NCBI GenBank assembly: GCA_951804985.1
Contig: OX638133.1
Span: 3,988,501-4,052,500, forward strand
Length of the DNA: 64,000 nucleotides
Direction: 5' to 3'
DNA from: Dryomyza anilis
Taxonomy: Eukaryota > Arthropoda > Insecta > Diptera > Dryomyzidae
Part shown: positions 12,093 through 23,755 of the stretch, one piece after another
How the letters are laid out: each line of letters starts with the position of its first letter
How positions within the stretch are numbered: the stretch's first letter is position 1
The notes under the pieces: generated by a model
What the model was told of the DNA's origin: nothing
Databases searched by the model: none
What the model saw: the letters and a program-made list of their open reading frames with translations, nothing else
Made by a program: the position numbers and the translations under genes

Positions 12093-12861
12093 TAGGGGAG
12101 ACCGGGGCTAAGTCGACATCGGGGCAAGGTCAACTTTTGCTTAAATCACGAACGCGATGTCAGATCAACTTCAAATTGATACTGTACACGTAATATTAGA
12201 TGCCACTGTTACCAAAGAAGAGGAATACATTTTGTGCTTAAACTTCAGTTTTTATGTAATAAAATGTGTTTTTTGACTCCAAAAGTTAGATAATGATAAC
12301 GAAGTAAACTGGTACTTGCCACTAAAGTTTTGATTATATATTAGACAAAGTCTCGTGGGGTAAAGTCGACACGTAAGGGTTTGGTCAAAGTAGATTCCGC
12401 AAAAATATAATTTATGAAACTTTTTGTTCTATGAGTTTTCCAAAATAGTCCATTTTTACAATATAAGGAAACTTGTCAATCATTTGACCATGATTTAAGA
12501 AGTTATTGCAAAAAATAGATAAAATGTGACTAATATGAATAATGGTCAAACAATTTAGCGGGACCAAAATAAAACAGCACTTTCAATCAATTTGAAAGAC
12601 ATCAGCAAAAATGTGCATTCGCGGAAAAAGTGGGTAGTATCGACTTTACCCCAGCCTATTTTCAGAATCAGTTTTGAGGTTGGGTCGCATTTGCATTTGT
12701 TTCGTGGAAACTAAATATTGAAGATCTTTACAACTTACGGAACATTTTTAGCAAATAAATCAATCTATCCAACTGTATTATTATTTTTGTTCTATGTCAT
12801 TGATATGGTGGTCAAAATTAGCATTGAAAAAAAAATATCGACTTAGCCCCGGTCTTCCCTA
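12093..12861. mobile_element. Non-autonomous DNA transposon J
   Basis: The ends are inverted repeats: TAGGGGAGACCGGGGCTAAG on the left and the complement of TAGGGAAGACCGGGGCTAAG on the right. Each begins with TA, consistent with a TA target duplication. Related words recur internally (GGGGTAAAGTCGAC near 12358 and CGACTTTACCCC near 12639), which may be subterminal binding sites. The 769-bp element has no open frame, so any transposase would have to act in trans. Confidence 0.75.
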
Positions 12862-13068
12862 CATAAATAAAATAATTTCGTCCAGTCAGTAAACCATTAA
12901 GTTTAACTTTATAATAAAACATTTATAGTTTATCATTTATTAATAAAATCTTGCTACATAGAAGTTTCCGGATATTTAGAATTAGAAATGCAAAAGTCAG
13001 ACAGACATTTTATATATGTACAAAGAATGCAGACCTTTGCAACGAAAATAAAACGGAGTTAGAAAACG

Positions 13069-13338
13069 GTTGTGGCAACCTCCTAGTCAGAAAGCATGAA
13101 ATTGCTTCAACCACCAAGTAGGCAAGCATAAGGTTGTTTCAACCTCCAAGTCAGCAAACATGAGGTTGACGCAATCATCTACTCAGCAAGCATTAGGTTT
13201 CGGCAACCTCCTCCAAGTATGATTGCTTACTGACTAGAAGTTACCTGACTGGAGGTTGCCGCAACCTCATGCTTGCTGACTAGGAGGTTGCGTCAACCTC
13301 ATGCTTGCTGGATTGGAGGTTGAAACAACCTTTTAAAC
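13069..13338. repeat. Palindromic array of about 43-bp units
   Basis: About six imperfect units are built on CAACCTCCTAGTCAGCAAGC and its complement GCTTGCTGACTAGGAGGTTG. Units in the left half run in one orientation and those in the right half in the other, so the array can fold into one long cruciform. Each unit also has inverted ends (CAACCT ... AGGTTG). It is GC-richer than its surroundings and has no coding frame. Confidence 0.75.
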
Positions 13339-13392
13339 AGTGACCGCATTAAGTGAGTGTTTCTAAATGAACTAAATTTTTAAAATCTTTTT

Positions 13393-16038
13393 AATACTTT
13401 CAATTGGAATTTTATATCCAACAATGCAGTAACAAATGATTTTACTTCAATTATGAGGAATAACATTTTGGTTATAGTAAAATAGGGTACGTTCATTTTA
13501 ATGACATGAACAGGAGTATTTCGGTTACTTCACTGAAACGTTCGTTAAATTAATCTCATGCCAAATGAGGCTTTTTTGAGGTATATAATTATATTTCCTA
13601 CACCTCAATTCTATACAACTCATGGGTGCTAGTTTTGCGTACTCAGTTATTTCCTATTAACTTTTAAATAAATTGCTATCGAAATTTTAGGTCCTTTTTA
13701 AAAGATTAAAATTAAATGTTCCTTACACAACTAGTTTCCAAAAAACTTTAAAGCAATTTTGTTTTTAAAATTGTCAAGACTAATTAGAATATATTCAAAA
13801 ATGCTAATTCTTTGATACGTTTTTTTGCTATTTTAATCTAAACTCGAAAAATATTGATTTCTTTTAGACTACTTTTGAATGATTTTTGAACATTTCGAAT
13901 TATACGAAAAATAACAAAAAGATTTATGGATGTGAAGAGCATATTCCAAACTTACGAGAAAAATTACTAACTTTTTTTCATCGTTTCTAATTTTCAAAAT
14001 ATGCACTATCAACGCAATTTTCTACAAAAACTACATATCAATTACCGAAAAAAAGTTTTTAACAGTATTTCTCTCAAAGAATCTACGTAATAAGAAGAAA
14101 CTAACAGTCCTATTCTAGCGAACAATGACAATTGTTAAAAATAACAATTGATTCAGCTTTTTACATCAATAAACATAGAAAATAAAATTGACAGCATGCG
14201 AAATTGTGACAATTATGACAATGTGCATTATCGTGACCGATTTGAATTTGTGACTCGTGCCAAAATAGGGCTATAATTATAGAATATGAAAAAGCATAAT
14301 TTAAATTTGTAGTAATGATATTTTTCATATTACAGCCATATTTAATTTTATTTAAATTTTTTTTACATGGCATATTTTAAAAAGTAGTGCAACTGAAACA
14401 GTTTCAATTAGAATGCAATTGAATATTGTATTGAAAAAATGGAATGAATTTGGAAAAATTAAACAAGAATTTGTAAAAATCAAAAAAGCAATTCGAACAT
14501 TTTGAATTTTCAAGTCAATTTCGGTCGTTAATTGAAACTGCTAATTTTTACAATTTTCAGCGTTTATTTATCATCACTGTCGGAAACCATATAATTATTA
14601 TAACTATATCGTACCAGTAATATCAACATTTCCATCAACCACATGATTATTTCTTCGAACATCAACAACCATCACCATCGCCAATGTGGTGTCATTATTG
14701 AACAGACCTCATTATTATTATTATTAAATTGACATCCGCCTAGACAATAATTAGCAGCATTTTGCTGACAGACAGATATTTGTATTTTTTTTGTATTTTG
14801 CTTATATTAGTCCTTCATAGATAAGCCCACATTGAACTGAACTGTCAAGGGACAGTCCAATAGATAAATAAATTTATGCCAAACATACACTGTTCGGCCT
14901 TTTGCCCTGTCAGGCACAGATATCAGCTACAGTGCATAATATTCACCATCATCATCCAGTTCCACATGTAGACAATTCGATCTATTGTTTTTAATATTTC
15001 CCTATACCGACCGACTGACAGACAAACAGACAGCCATTGGTATGATTTTGATTTCAAATATCTGTACAACTAGTTGTCCCCTTGGCGCAGTTGATGCTCT
15101 ATCTATTCAAATATCTGTTCGTTAGTCTGTCCATCTCTCCATCTATCTATGCATTCCGTTTGTCTGCATAAGTAGCGCTTTATTAAAATTTCTATAAATT
15201 CTCACAACAAACCCTTGTATGCATTTCAAATGCTGTGCCTTTCGCATTTGTCGTTATTACTACTATTATTATTATTGTTTTAAGTACGTAATGTATTTCC
15301 TCAGAAACGGAAGTACCTCATTTATGCTGCTCAATTTTTAATGGATTTTTATTAGTGTAGTGAATGAAATATTTTAGAATTCGATATGTTTAAGTGTTCT
15401 TCTTTGTTGCTTATGAAAATCATTCAAATTCAATTTCTCAAATTGATAACAAATAATAGTATATTCTGAATTATATTGAAAAATCATTTAAAAACACTTT
15501 TAACAAGCACAAATAGCCTTTTGAACTAACTGCAAATTAAAACTGCTTGAAGTTAGAAATATTGAAGTAAATTTTGTTATTTTTAAATACGATTTGAAAA
15601 CAGGACATTTAAAACCTCGGCAGACATTGACAAAACATTCAGGTGCAAATATTGCATCGTAGAACACACTAAATACGAATTTTTTGTTTGATCGTTTATT
15701 GATAAAATAAGATATTAAAATACTAAAAATTTAGATTCCAAAGTCAAAGTTCAACTTCTTTTCTTTTTTTTTAATTTTATTATATATACAACAGAAAATT
15801 TTATTTATTTAATTAGTTTTTATATTAGTATTTTGCACAATTGTTAATATTAGATACACAAAAATATATATTTTATAGCTTTAAAATTTTAACTTCTGAA
15901 AAGTTTGAATTTGTGAATTATTTTCGTGAATTTAAAAGACATTTCGGTAATGTTACAATTTTTTAAATACTGGGAATATTGTCTATATTTATCAAAAACA
16001 AATTTTACACGTTTTGTTTTGGATGCTATGTCAGATAT
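13393..16038. other. Non-coding region
   Basis: 13490-13870 resembles the outer part of the inverted repeat at 32.1-32.4 kb (shared word AATTGTCAAGACTAATT). 14560-15300 is higher-complexity, host-like DNA with CAT/CAC and ATT microsatellites. 15300-16038 is AT-rich. No gene supported. Confidence 0.4.
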
Positions 16039-16469
16039 TAGACATCTGCACAAATGTATAGTGCAAATTATGCATTACTGCACTCTACAGTATTAAGTGC
16101 ATTTTGCAATGACAGTCGAAAGTACACTAAGAAAACGAAAGATGGTAAGGATGGTAAGGCCTTAAACATCATTGCAGTTGCAAATTATCCAAGTCAAATA
16201 TTTATGAATAGTTTAGCTACAAAAGCATTAATATCTGTGGAATATGTGAATGCTAACTATTGCAGCGAATCTACCACAAATATGACATTTTCCATTATGT
16301 TTATAAGAAACATCTCACAAATAATACAAAATATGTGATGTTTACAAATGATTTAAATTTTTGCTGCAAATTTATTTGTATTTCCTGCATATTGGAATTG
16401 TTAAAGCAAGTAGTCTTTTAGTTGCAGCAACACTATCATAAATATTATGTTTTCTTAGTGTATTATACT

Positions 16470-16790
16470 GAAGTCTCTCCAGTGTCTTCACTTAACTGCA
16501 GTATTTGTTTCATTAGAGTCAAGACATTTATTTTCCAGACATTCAAAGTTTTGAAAAACCAAACCAAATGACACCAAAGTCTCTCCAGTGTCTTCACTTA
16601 ACTGCAGTATTTGTTTCATTAGAGTCAAGACATTTATTTTCCAGACATTCAAAGTTTTGAAAAACCAAACCAAATGACACCAAAGTCTCTCCAGTGTCTT
16701 CACTTAACTGCAGTATTTGTTTCATTAGAGTCAAGACATTTATTTTCCAGACATTTAATGTTTTGAAAAACAAAACCAAATGACACCATA
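16470..16790. repeat. 106-bp tandem repeat, three copies
   Basis: The word AGTCTCTCCAGTGTCTTCAC starts near 16472, 16578 and 16684, a constant 106-bp period. Adjacent copies look almost identical. A single diverged unit is present in E2 near 19912, so amplification happened within the E1 lineage. Confidence 0.9.
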
Positions 16791-17068
16791 CCACTGAAAA
16801 TTCAACAAGAAACAAAACGAAATGACACTACATCGCTAACAATTCAACAAGAACAGTGAGTGCAGTGAGAAAGTGATTGAGCGCAACGAGCAAATAGTGA
16901 GAAAACGAACATTGAAAACAAGAACAAATCTACCGTTCGGGGTTTGACGGCAGTAATGATGATGTCGGTATTTATGTGTTTATAAAAAATATAAAAAACA
17001 TTATTTTAAAAAAAAAAATTATTCAAATAAATTTTGTACGACGAAAACAATGGATTGATCGTAAAGCA

Positions 17069-17317
17069 ATAATCGTAGTTGTAGAACGAAATTTCACCAA
17101 GTACATATTCAAAATTCCAAATATTCATTTACAAAAATCTTTATATATCTGTCAATTTTTAATCGATAGTCTCAATTTTTTTTAACTTTTCATATTTAAT
17201 ATTTCAACATTAAAAATGCATACAATACTTTTTATAATATTAATCAACAAACTCAAAAATTTTAAGTTTTTCATAAAAATGTATTTGGTGACTTTTCGTT
17301 CTACAACGACGTTATAC
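17069..17317. mobile_element. MITE family B, copy 2 (nested in E1)
   Basis: Same order and ends as copy 1 (left ATCGTAGTTGTAGAACGAA, right TTCGTTCTACAACGACG) and the same interior words. It interrupts E1, which continues on both sides, so it inserted after E1. Confidence 0.75.
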
Positions 17318-17645
17318 AATATATGATTTTCTTATAACTTTTGAATTTATTGTATATTTCAGTATTAGTGAAAATTCCTTAGAGTAAGAATGATAAAATG
17401 TAAAATGAACTGAGTACTATGTGTCAATAGCAGTTCATTTCAGTATTTAAATTTTTAATGCACATCATTATAGACCTCTTCACTACAACTAAGGCTAGTG
17501 TGTGTTTTGTTTTGACACTACTCGTGCTTTGTTATTGTGAGTAACACATTTATTTGAATTTCAAGCATAGAGTCGGCGACAGTACATGTCATAAAATAAA
17601 ATTAATATCTTGAAGTGGGTTTCAAATGCATTTGTGCAGATGTCC

Positions 17646-18400
17646 AGAAGATATAAAACAAGTCTATTTTCTAAAAATTAAAGTTTTGAATGTTCATAAC
17701 CTCTGCCAGTTAAAAGCTCTTTAGCTGAAATTTAAAAAAAGATAATTTTTATTTATTTTCACTTTTTATTTAATTCTTTTAGTTTTCATTTTGGGTATCA
17801 TATGTTACCCAGTGGTTTTCTACAATTTTGTGGGTTTTCAGTTGTTATTGTTTTTGAACTGAAATGGTTTTATAAACTTTTGGAAACTTTTATTGTGTTA
17901 TGATATGGTAGTGTGTGCTGCTGATGCCGGATTATTACACATTGCAGTATAAATTGTAACTTTCAACATTTCTTGTGCCCGTGCAGTTGAAATAAAATAA
18001 ATTTAAAATTCAGCAAATAAAGCACGATTTTAATCTAAATTAAAGAAATTACATAAAACATAGAAATTTAAAAAAAAATAATTAAAATATAAAATTACTA
18101 CTACTAAAAACTAAAAGAAAAATCGTAAAATCTGATAAAATCACAAAAATGTTCTTTCTAATTAAATAAAAATGTTGCGCTAAAATGCCAGCACCGGCCC
18201 GCAGCTATTTTGCAGCTTCGCTTCCTTTAAATTATTCTTTTATTATATATTTTTTCTTTGCTCTAGTTTTTCCCTTTTTTGGTTTGTCTTCTTTGTAATA
18301 CTTGGTGGCTCTTGTGCTGCATCTTAACCGCTATTTGCTTTAAACGGCATGGTTCTAAAAGCGCACAAAAGCCACCAAAAGTCGCCTGCAGCCACTACAG
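17646..18400. other. AT-rich region, no gene seen
   Basis: Homopolymer-rich, AT-rich sequence between E1 and the CAG-rich region. No supported feature. Confidence 0.45.
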
Positions 18401-18712
18401 CGCATAAATGTTCCCAAGAAACCAACAGCAGAGGCAGCAACAGAGTCAGCAGCAGCAACAGCTACAATGCAGCAGCAGCAGAATCCCTCAAGGATATTCA
18501 GTAACAAACAAAGTCATGCTTGCATCCTTTCAGCGCGCATGCAAAATGCAACAGCAACAACAACAAGAACAAGAACAAAACACCAGTTGCAAGAATTTGC
18601 TAGTTGCCAAGATCTGGCAACGCCACGTAGGTGCAACTGCTTTGTTGCAGCACCAGCAGCAGCCACAGTAGCAGCAACAAAAGACACCGCACCAGCAGCA
18701 ACAACATTTTAA
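18400..18712 (+). repeat. opa-like CAG/CAA-rich region
   Basis: Runs of CAG and CAA triplets dominate about 300 bp. An ATG-initiated frame of 87 residues at 18408-18671 would encode Gln-rich stretches, but the other frames are equally open because of the triplet structure and no domain follows. Such repeats are common in fly coding and non-coding DNA alike. I treat it as a simple-sequence region and not as a gene. Confidence 0.7.
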
Positions 18713-19803
18713 GAGCCTTGCAGTGAAAGGATATCTTCTAGAAAGGGTAGCTGCTTTAAAGAGGTTGAAGGAGGTGCCATTGCGTAGGTCTCTTAGGCGG
18801 CAAATGAAGTTTATTTTTGCAATTCTTGTGCGAATTAGAAATTTTCCATTCAACGTGCCTTCGTCTGTACTATTATTTTTTTCTTTCTTCTTTTTTTACA
18901 CTTTTTTTACTTATTATTCTTCTTTTTTTAATTTTGTTCTTCTTCTAGCACATCTTCTACCACGCGTTATTCATATGCGATACGTTGTCGTTTCGCGCAT
19001 CTGTGAAAATGTAAAAATCCCATTACTCATTCTTCTTGTAAAAGTCTTGTATACTCACTGCGTTTCTGTTGTTCGTGTTGTTTTATTATTGTTTTTAGGG
19101 TAACAGAGTTATATTTTATTTTCTTAAACGGGATGACTGACTTTTTAACTGGGTGACTTTGTCCTGTTTCTCTGCATGAAAATCTTATATGGTACATGAT
19201 GATATTAAAGAAAACAAAAATATAACTTTGAAGTGTTTTTCAGTATACAAGTTACAATTTAAATCTACTATTAAAGTGATATTTGGAATTTAGATTCTAG
19301 TCTACGTCGTAATTAAGAAGTTCAACATTTTTTTTCTAAGTTAAAAATACTGAAGACAAAAACTAATTCTAAAAAATTTAGAAAAAAAAAAAATTAATTT
19401 TATAAATATTATTGCTTTATATTGTAAAAAAAATTGTTGTTTAATTTAATGAAATTTAAATGTTTATCATAAATTAAGTAGGTAGCACTTTTGTTTTAAA
19501 TATAATTATTCGAGTAAAATATTCATTTAGTGTAAATTTGGATTAGATGTAAACATTTTAATAAATTAAGAAGAACTTAATTTTTACAAAATGTCCCTAT
19601 TTATTTTACTTTTGGAACTACTTTTTGAAATTGAAAAACTAAATATTTACTGCAATATCTTAAATTTCTTTTTTTTTTTTGTTCTAGAATTTTTTACGAA
19701 TTGCTAATTTTCGTAATTTATTGAAAAATAAACAAAATAATAACATAGTTTACTAAAATCTGTTCAAACGCAAATTACTTTATTTCGTTTCGTCATTATA
19801 TAT
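18713..19803. other. Non-coding region
   Basis: A T-rich stretch at 18865-18960 is followed by AT-rich DNA. The 126-residue + strand frame starting at 18723 is Phe/Leu/Val-rich because of the T tract and begins without ATG context. No gene supported. Confidence 0.4.
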
Positions 19804-20500
19804 TAGACATATTCACAAATGTATTTGAAGTTCCCTCTGCAAAATATGCACTATTGCACTCAACAGTATTGAGTGCATTTTGCAATGACAGTCAATAGTA
19901 TTATAGTGAAGTCTCTCCACGACTTCACTTCACTGCAGTATTTGTTTCATTGGTGTCAAATAGAGTTTAGATAATTTTCGAGACATTCTATGTTTTGAAA
20001 AACAAAACTAAATGGCACTACTGTCGCTGAACATACAACGAATACAGTGAAAGATCGGAATGATTAAGAAGTGAGAAGACGAATATTAAAAACTGAAACA
20101 AATCTGCCGTTGTCGGTATTCATGTGTTAATAAAAATACAACCAACATTTAAAATAAAAATAAAAAAAATTGAAAAACAAAAACAATGCATTGGTCGAAA
20201 AGCAATATGACAATTTTTTTTTTGTTTGGAAAAAACTTAAGCAATTAAAAAAAAAAAGTTTGATCGATTTTTCCTTTCCTTATTTTGAATTTTATTACTC
20301 AGTGTCATAAGCAGTTCATTTCAGTATTTGAATTTTAATTGCAAATCATTATAGACCCCTTCACTACAACTATGTCTTGTTTGTATTTTGTTTTGACACT
20401 ACTTGTGCTTTGTTGTTCAAGCATAGAGTCGGCGACAGTTTATGTCTTAAAAAAATGTATGTCTTGAAGTCGGTTAAAAATACATTTGTGCAGATGTCTA
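19804..20500. mobile_element. Element E2 (shorter relative of E1)
   Basis: Inverted ends TAGACATATTCACAAATGTA and ATACATTTGTGCAGATGTCTA lie within a TATATA-rich target. The interior hairpin TGCACTCAACAGTATTGAGTGCA follows the left end. Blocks match E1 in the same order, but only one copy of the 106-bp unit and no family B insertion are present, so E2 is closer to the ancestral structure. Confidence 0.75.
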
Positions 20501-23189
20501 TTATATATTATAGGATAGCAGATCCAATTTTATAACTGGTTGACTTTGGTAAAAATTTAATTTTGTATTTTTATTTTACTATTTGAATTGCTACCCATTT
20601 TCTGAATATCGTACAGTAATCATGGCAAGATGCAAGAGAATGCATAAGATATCGAAAACTTTCTCGTAGCAATTTCGAGTATCAAATTGGATCTACTCCG
20701 TCTGCCATGTCTCAGACCTCTTCGAGCCTCGAATATTTCTCGAACTTACTTCGAGAACAATATACCTTCTATCGTTGTTATATAGGTTATAATTGGGGCT
20801 ACCAAAGCTTTGACAATTAAAGAAACTTATTGTGGTTTCAACCTTAATAGATTTAAAGAATGTTATAAATTAACAAAGAACCTTAGAATCTAGACATGAT
20901 TTCTCACAGGTCACTGCAGATTTAGAGAACACCGTATAAGAATGGACATACAATCCGACAGCTCAGGTTCTGTTTGGAGGAAGATGAAAACCAAGTGCCG
21001 TCCTTTATGCAGCCCTTTTGCGTGCAAGGAAGAAACGATTTGATGTAGAAATATTTCTCGTAACGAGAAAACTTCATATACGAGAATCGTAACCGAAATC
21101 GAATGAATTCTTCTACATATCGAATCAGTCTCGAATTAACCTTTAAATTAGCAAGATTTTCTATAGATGGTCTTCACTCTAACCCAAATATTATTTGGCC
21201 AAAATGCCAAAACCATTCGTATTGAACGTATGCGTTATGTGGTGAAGATTTGAGAATTGATACGGAATTCGTTTGGCAGCTACGATAAGTAAAGTGAATT
21301 TTATTTTGAAAACAAAAATAGTAAATATTCGAGATTACTTCGAAATTTAGAAAATATGTAAATAATTTTTTATTATTTTTTTTTTTGTCTATGTTTGAGT
21401 TTTATGTTCCACTTAACATGTTCGATTTCGGTAAATAAGAAATTAAGGTCATAACCATTTTTTTATCTTAAATTAAAACTCATATATGAATTCATAACAA
21501 AATACATTTTGTATCGTTATCACTTTTTGAAAAAGTATAAAAATACATTTTTTTATTTATATTTTAAAAACCATTAAAAACTTAACGAGAACTAAAAACA
21601 AAATGCACAATTTTTCACATATTTATAAACGCACTTGATGAGCTTCGGAGAACGGTATGTAAAACATCTTCAAACTACCCCGAAATGTTGCTGAAAGTGT
21701 CCTGCCTGCTGCAAAAGACAAATGCAACGAAGTCGCAAAAACCTCGCATTTGTGAATTTGATTTTGCATGCGCCTGAAAACACATGAAAAATCGAACAAA
21801 ACATATAAAAATTAAATCTATATTTGTTTTTGTTTGAGTTGCACATGTAGAGGAAGTGCCAGACTCAAGGAAATGAAATGCACAAAACTGAAAGGGCCCT
21901 TGAACCAACGTGGCGTGGTGACAGATGACAATGCGTCCGTCGTGGTGCGGCACATACAACCAACGTCTCGCTGTCAGCCAACAATAGCGCGTATGAAGTG
22001 TCCTTCCGCATCCTTAACAGCCTGTTGATGCTGGCCGACTGACTGCCTGCCTGCCAGCCCGCCAAGGGCTGGAGTGCTTTTCAGCCTTCGGCAAATGCTC
22101 GATGTAGCTGTGTTTTTGGCATTCTACGGCAAGGGGGATTTTATTTAGAACAAAGCACACATTAAAAAAATCGGGACAAAACCCCGAAATCAAAAAGCAG
22201 ACAATGCAAAAAGGCAGGCTTTTGTTTTAGCATGAAGTGGGACAAATGGTGAGCAGTGCATTCTGGTTGTACAGTGGAATTTATTAAATATAAAAAAATA
22301 GAATATTTAATATAATATGGAAAGCTGAAGGTTAAGGGACATTTTGAAGTATGAAAATTTTGATATAATGAATATTTTTAAGTATAGATGTTGATGTTAG
22401 TAAGAATTATGATGGTTCTAGTCGTTCTAAAGCTAATATAGAAATCCAATAAATATGTGAAAATGTGTGAAGAAATTAAAATTTTATGTGATTTCCATTT
22501 ATAGTGGTTTAAAGAATAGCAGAGGTCTCGAATTCAGAAAATAACTACATATTTGTTATCATAGAGTCATTTTTCTCTCATTTAAGAGCAAATATCCCTT
22601 AAAGAAATTTACCTTAACATGACCTGATCACGTAGTTTATTTACCTGAACGAGTTATGACATCCTTAGTATAAATTTACTATAAATAAACTGATCATTCT
22701 ATTTTTACATTGTCATAATTCGAACAGTTACATGACAAACATGAATTGGCTATGATAAAATATTTTCGTATAGGGAAATTTCTACTAGAAAAGGAATACA
22801 AAAATGAATTTTCGATCATGAACCTAGACAAAAATTGTACTTGGGATATACATATGAGAAAGTGTACCATCACAAGTCGGATCGTGAAAATAATTATTTG
22901 TTATGTTCTTAAATGGATCGATCACATTTCAAAGTTCGGCCGATCGCGTCAATTTTTAATACCAGTTAGCAAAGAAGTACAAGGTATATAAATTTTGAGT
23001 TTCATTGATTTTGATTTTTTTGTTTTTCTGTAATCGTGATTTAACCAAATAGACAGACATTGTAGCAAAATAGCCTCCGAAAATGAAACTGTTTAAGTAC
23101 GTATACTCTGAATGTTGCAAATTGATGACCAAAGTACATTTACCCTTTCAATTTCTGTATAGGATATAAAAAATATAATATTTTACATA
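20501..23189. other. Non-coding region with repeat F-like and host-like parts
   Basis: 20600-21130 carries TCTCGAA/TTCGAG-rich sequence resembling repeat F at 53.0-53.6 kb. 21600-22260 is higher-complexity, host-like DNA. 22740-23070 has an 81-residue frame without family signature. Its end (CGATCGCGTCAATTTTTAAT near 22940) resembles 43315-43440, so it is more likely a dispersed repeat than a gene. Confidence 0.35.
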
Positions 23190-23441
23190 ATATCGTCGTT
23201 GTAGAACTAAAAGTCACCAAATACATTTTCATGAAAATCTTAAATTTCAACTTTGTTGGTAATTATTATAAAAAGTAATTGATATATATTTAAGGTTGAA
23301 ATACCAATTAATAGATTCACATTTTCTTATCATGTGGTAGAAATATTAAGCACATCGATCAAAAATTGTAACATATATAAAGATTTTTGTAAAGTAACAT
23401 TTGGCATTTTAAAAATGTAGTTAGTGACTTTTAGACGATAT
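23190..23441. mobile_element. MITE family B, copy 3
   Basis: Left end ATATCGTCGTTGTAGAACTA, right end complementary (GTGACTTTTAGACGATAT). The interior matches copies 1 and 2 in inverted order. The right terminus has lost a few bases. Confidence 0.75.
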
Positions 23442-23678
23442 AGATCATAATATATTTATGAATCTGTTTTTTTTTTTGAAATTTATAACAAATAGCAGGT
23501 AACCGTGCTTCGCTGTATACGTTTTTTTATTGATGTTATAAATGTAGTTACCACAACCAAAATAATTCTCCGCCAAAACAACTCTACTCGAAGACAATTC
23601 TTTCTCGGACTCTTCTTCCCGGTAGAATTCTTTCCGGTAGAGTTTTTCCAGTTAAAGTTTTTCTCAGTAGTAGTTTTA

Positions 23679-23755
23679 GTGTGGTGAGTTTGACTGTGGT
23701 GAGATTTTGTGTGGTGAGTTTGGGTGTGGTGAATTTCGGTGTGGTGAGTTTAAAG
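23679..23755. repeat. GTGTGGTGAGTTT minisatellite
   Basis: About five to six tandem variants of a 12- to 14-bp unit, GTGTGGTGAGTTT, preceded by a short related run of TTTCCGGTAGA words. Low-complexity frames across it are not genes. Confidence 0.8.

Larger units (their letters stand above)
16039..17645. mobile_element. Element E1 (non-autonomous DNA transposon)
   Basis: Bounded by inverted repeats TAGACATCTGCACAAATGTA on the left and CATTTGTGCAGATGTCC on the right. Close to the left end is a hairpin around TGCACTCTACAGTATTAAGTGC. It shares blocks in the same order with E2 at 19804-20500 (tandem region, CTGCCGTT block and the right half with CATAGAGTCGGCGACAG). It is longer because it holds a triplicated 106-bp unit and a nested family B MITE. 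The open frames of 71-73 residues here come from the tandem repeat and are not genes. Confidence 0.7.

Noticed and set aside
16488..16815. Overlapping 71- and 73-residue minus frames with repeated peptide
   Set aside because: They translate the 106-bp tandem repeat inside element E1.
18408..18671. 87-residue Gln-rich frame starting with ATG
   Set aside because: Produced by CAG/CAA repeats; other frames are equally open and no domain or splice site supports it.
23490..23515. GGTAACCGTGCTTCGCTGTA, resembling a transposon end
   Set aside because: Seen only once in the window, with no inverted partner.
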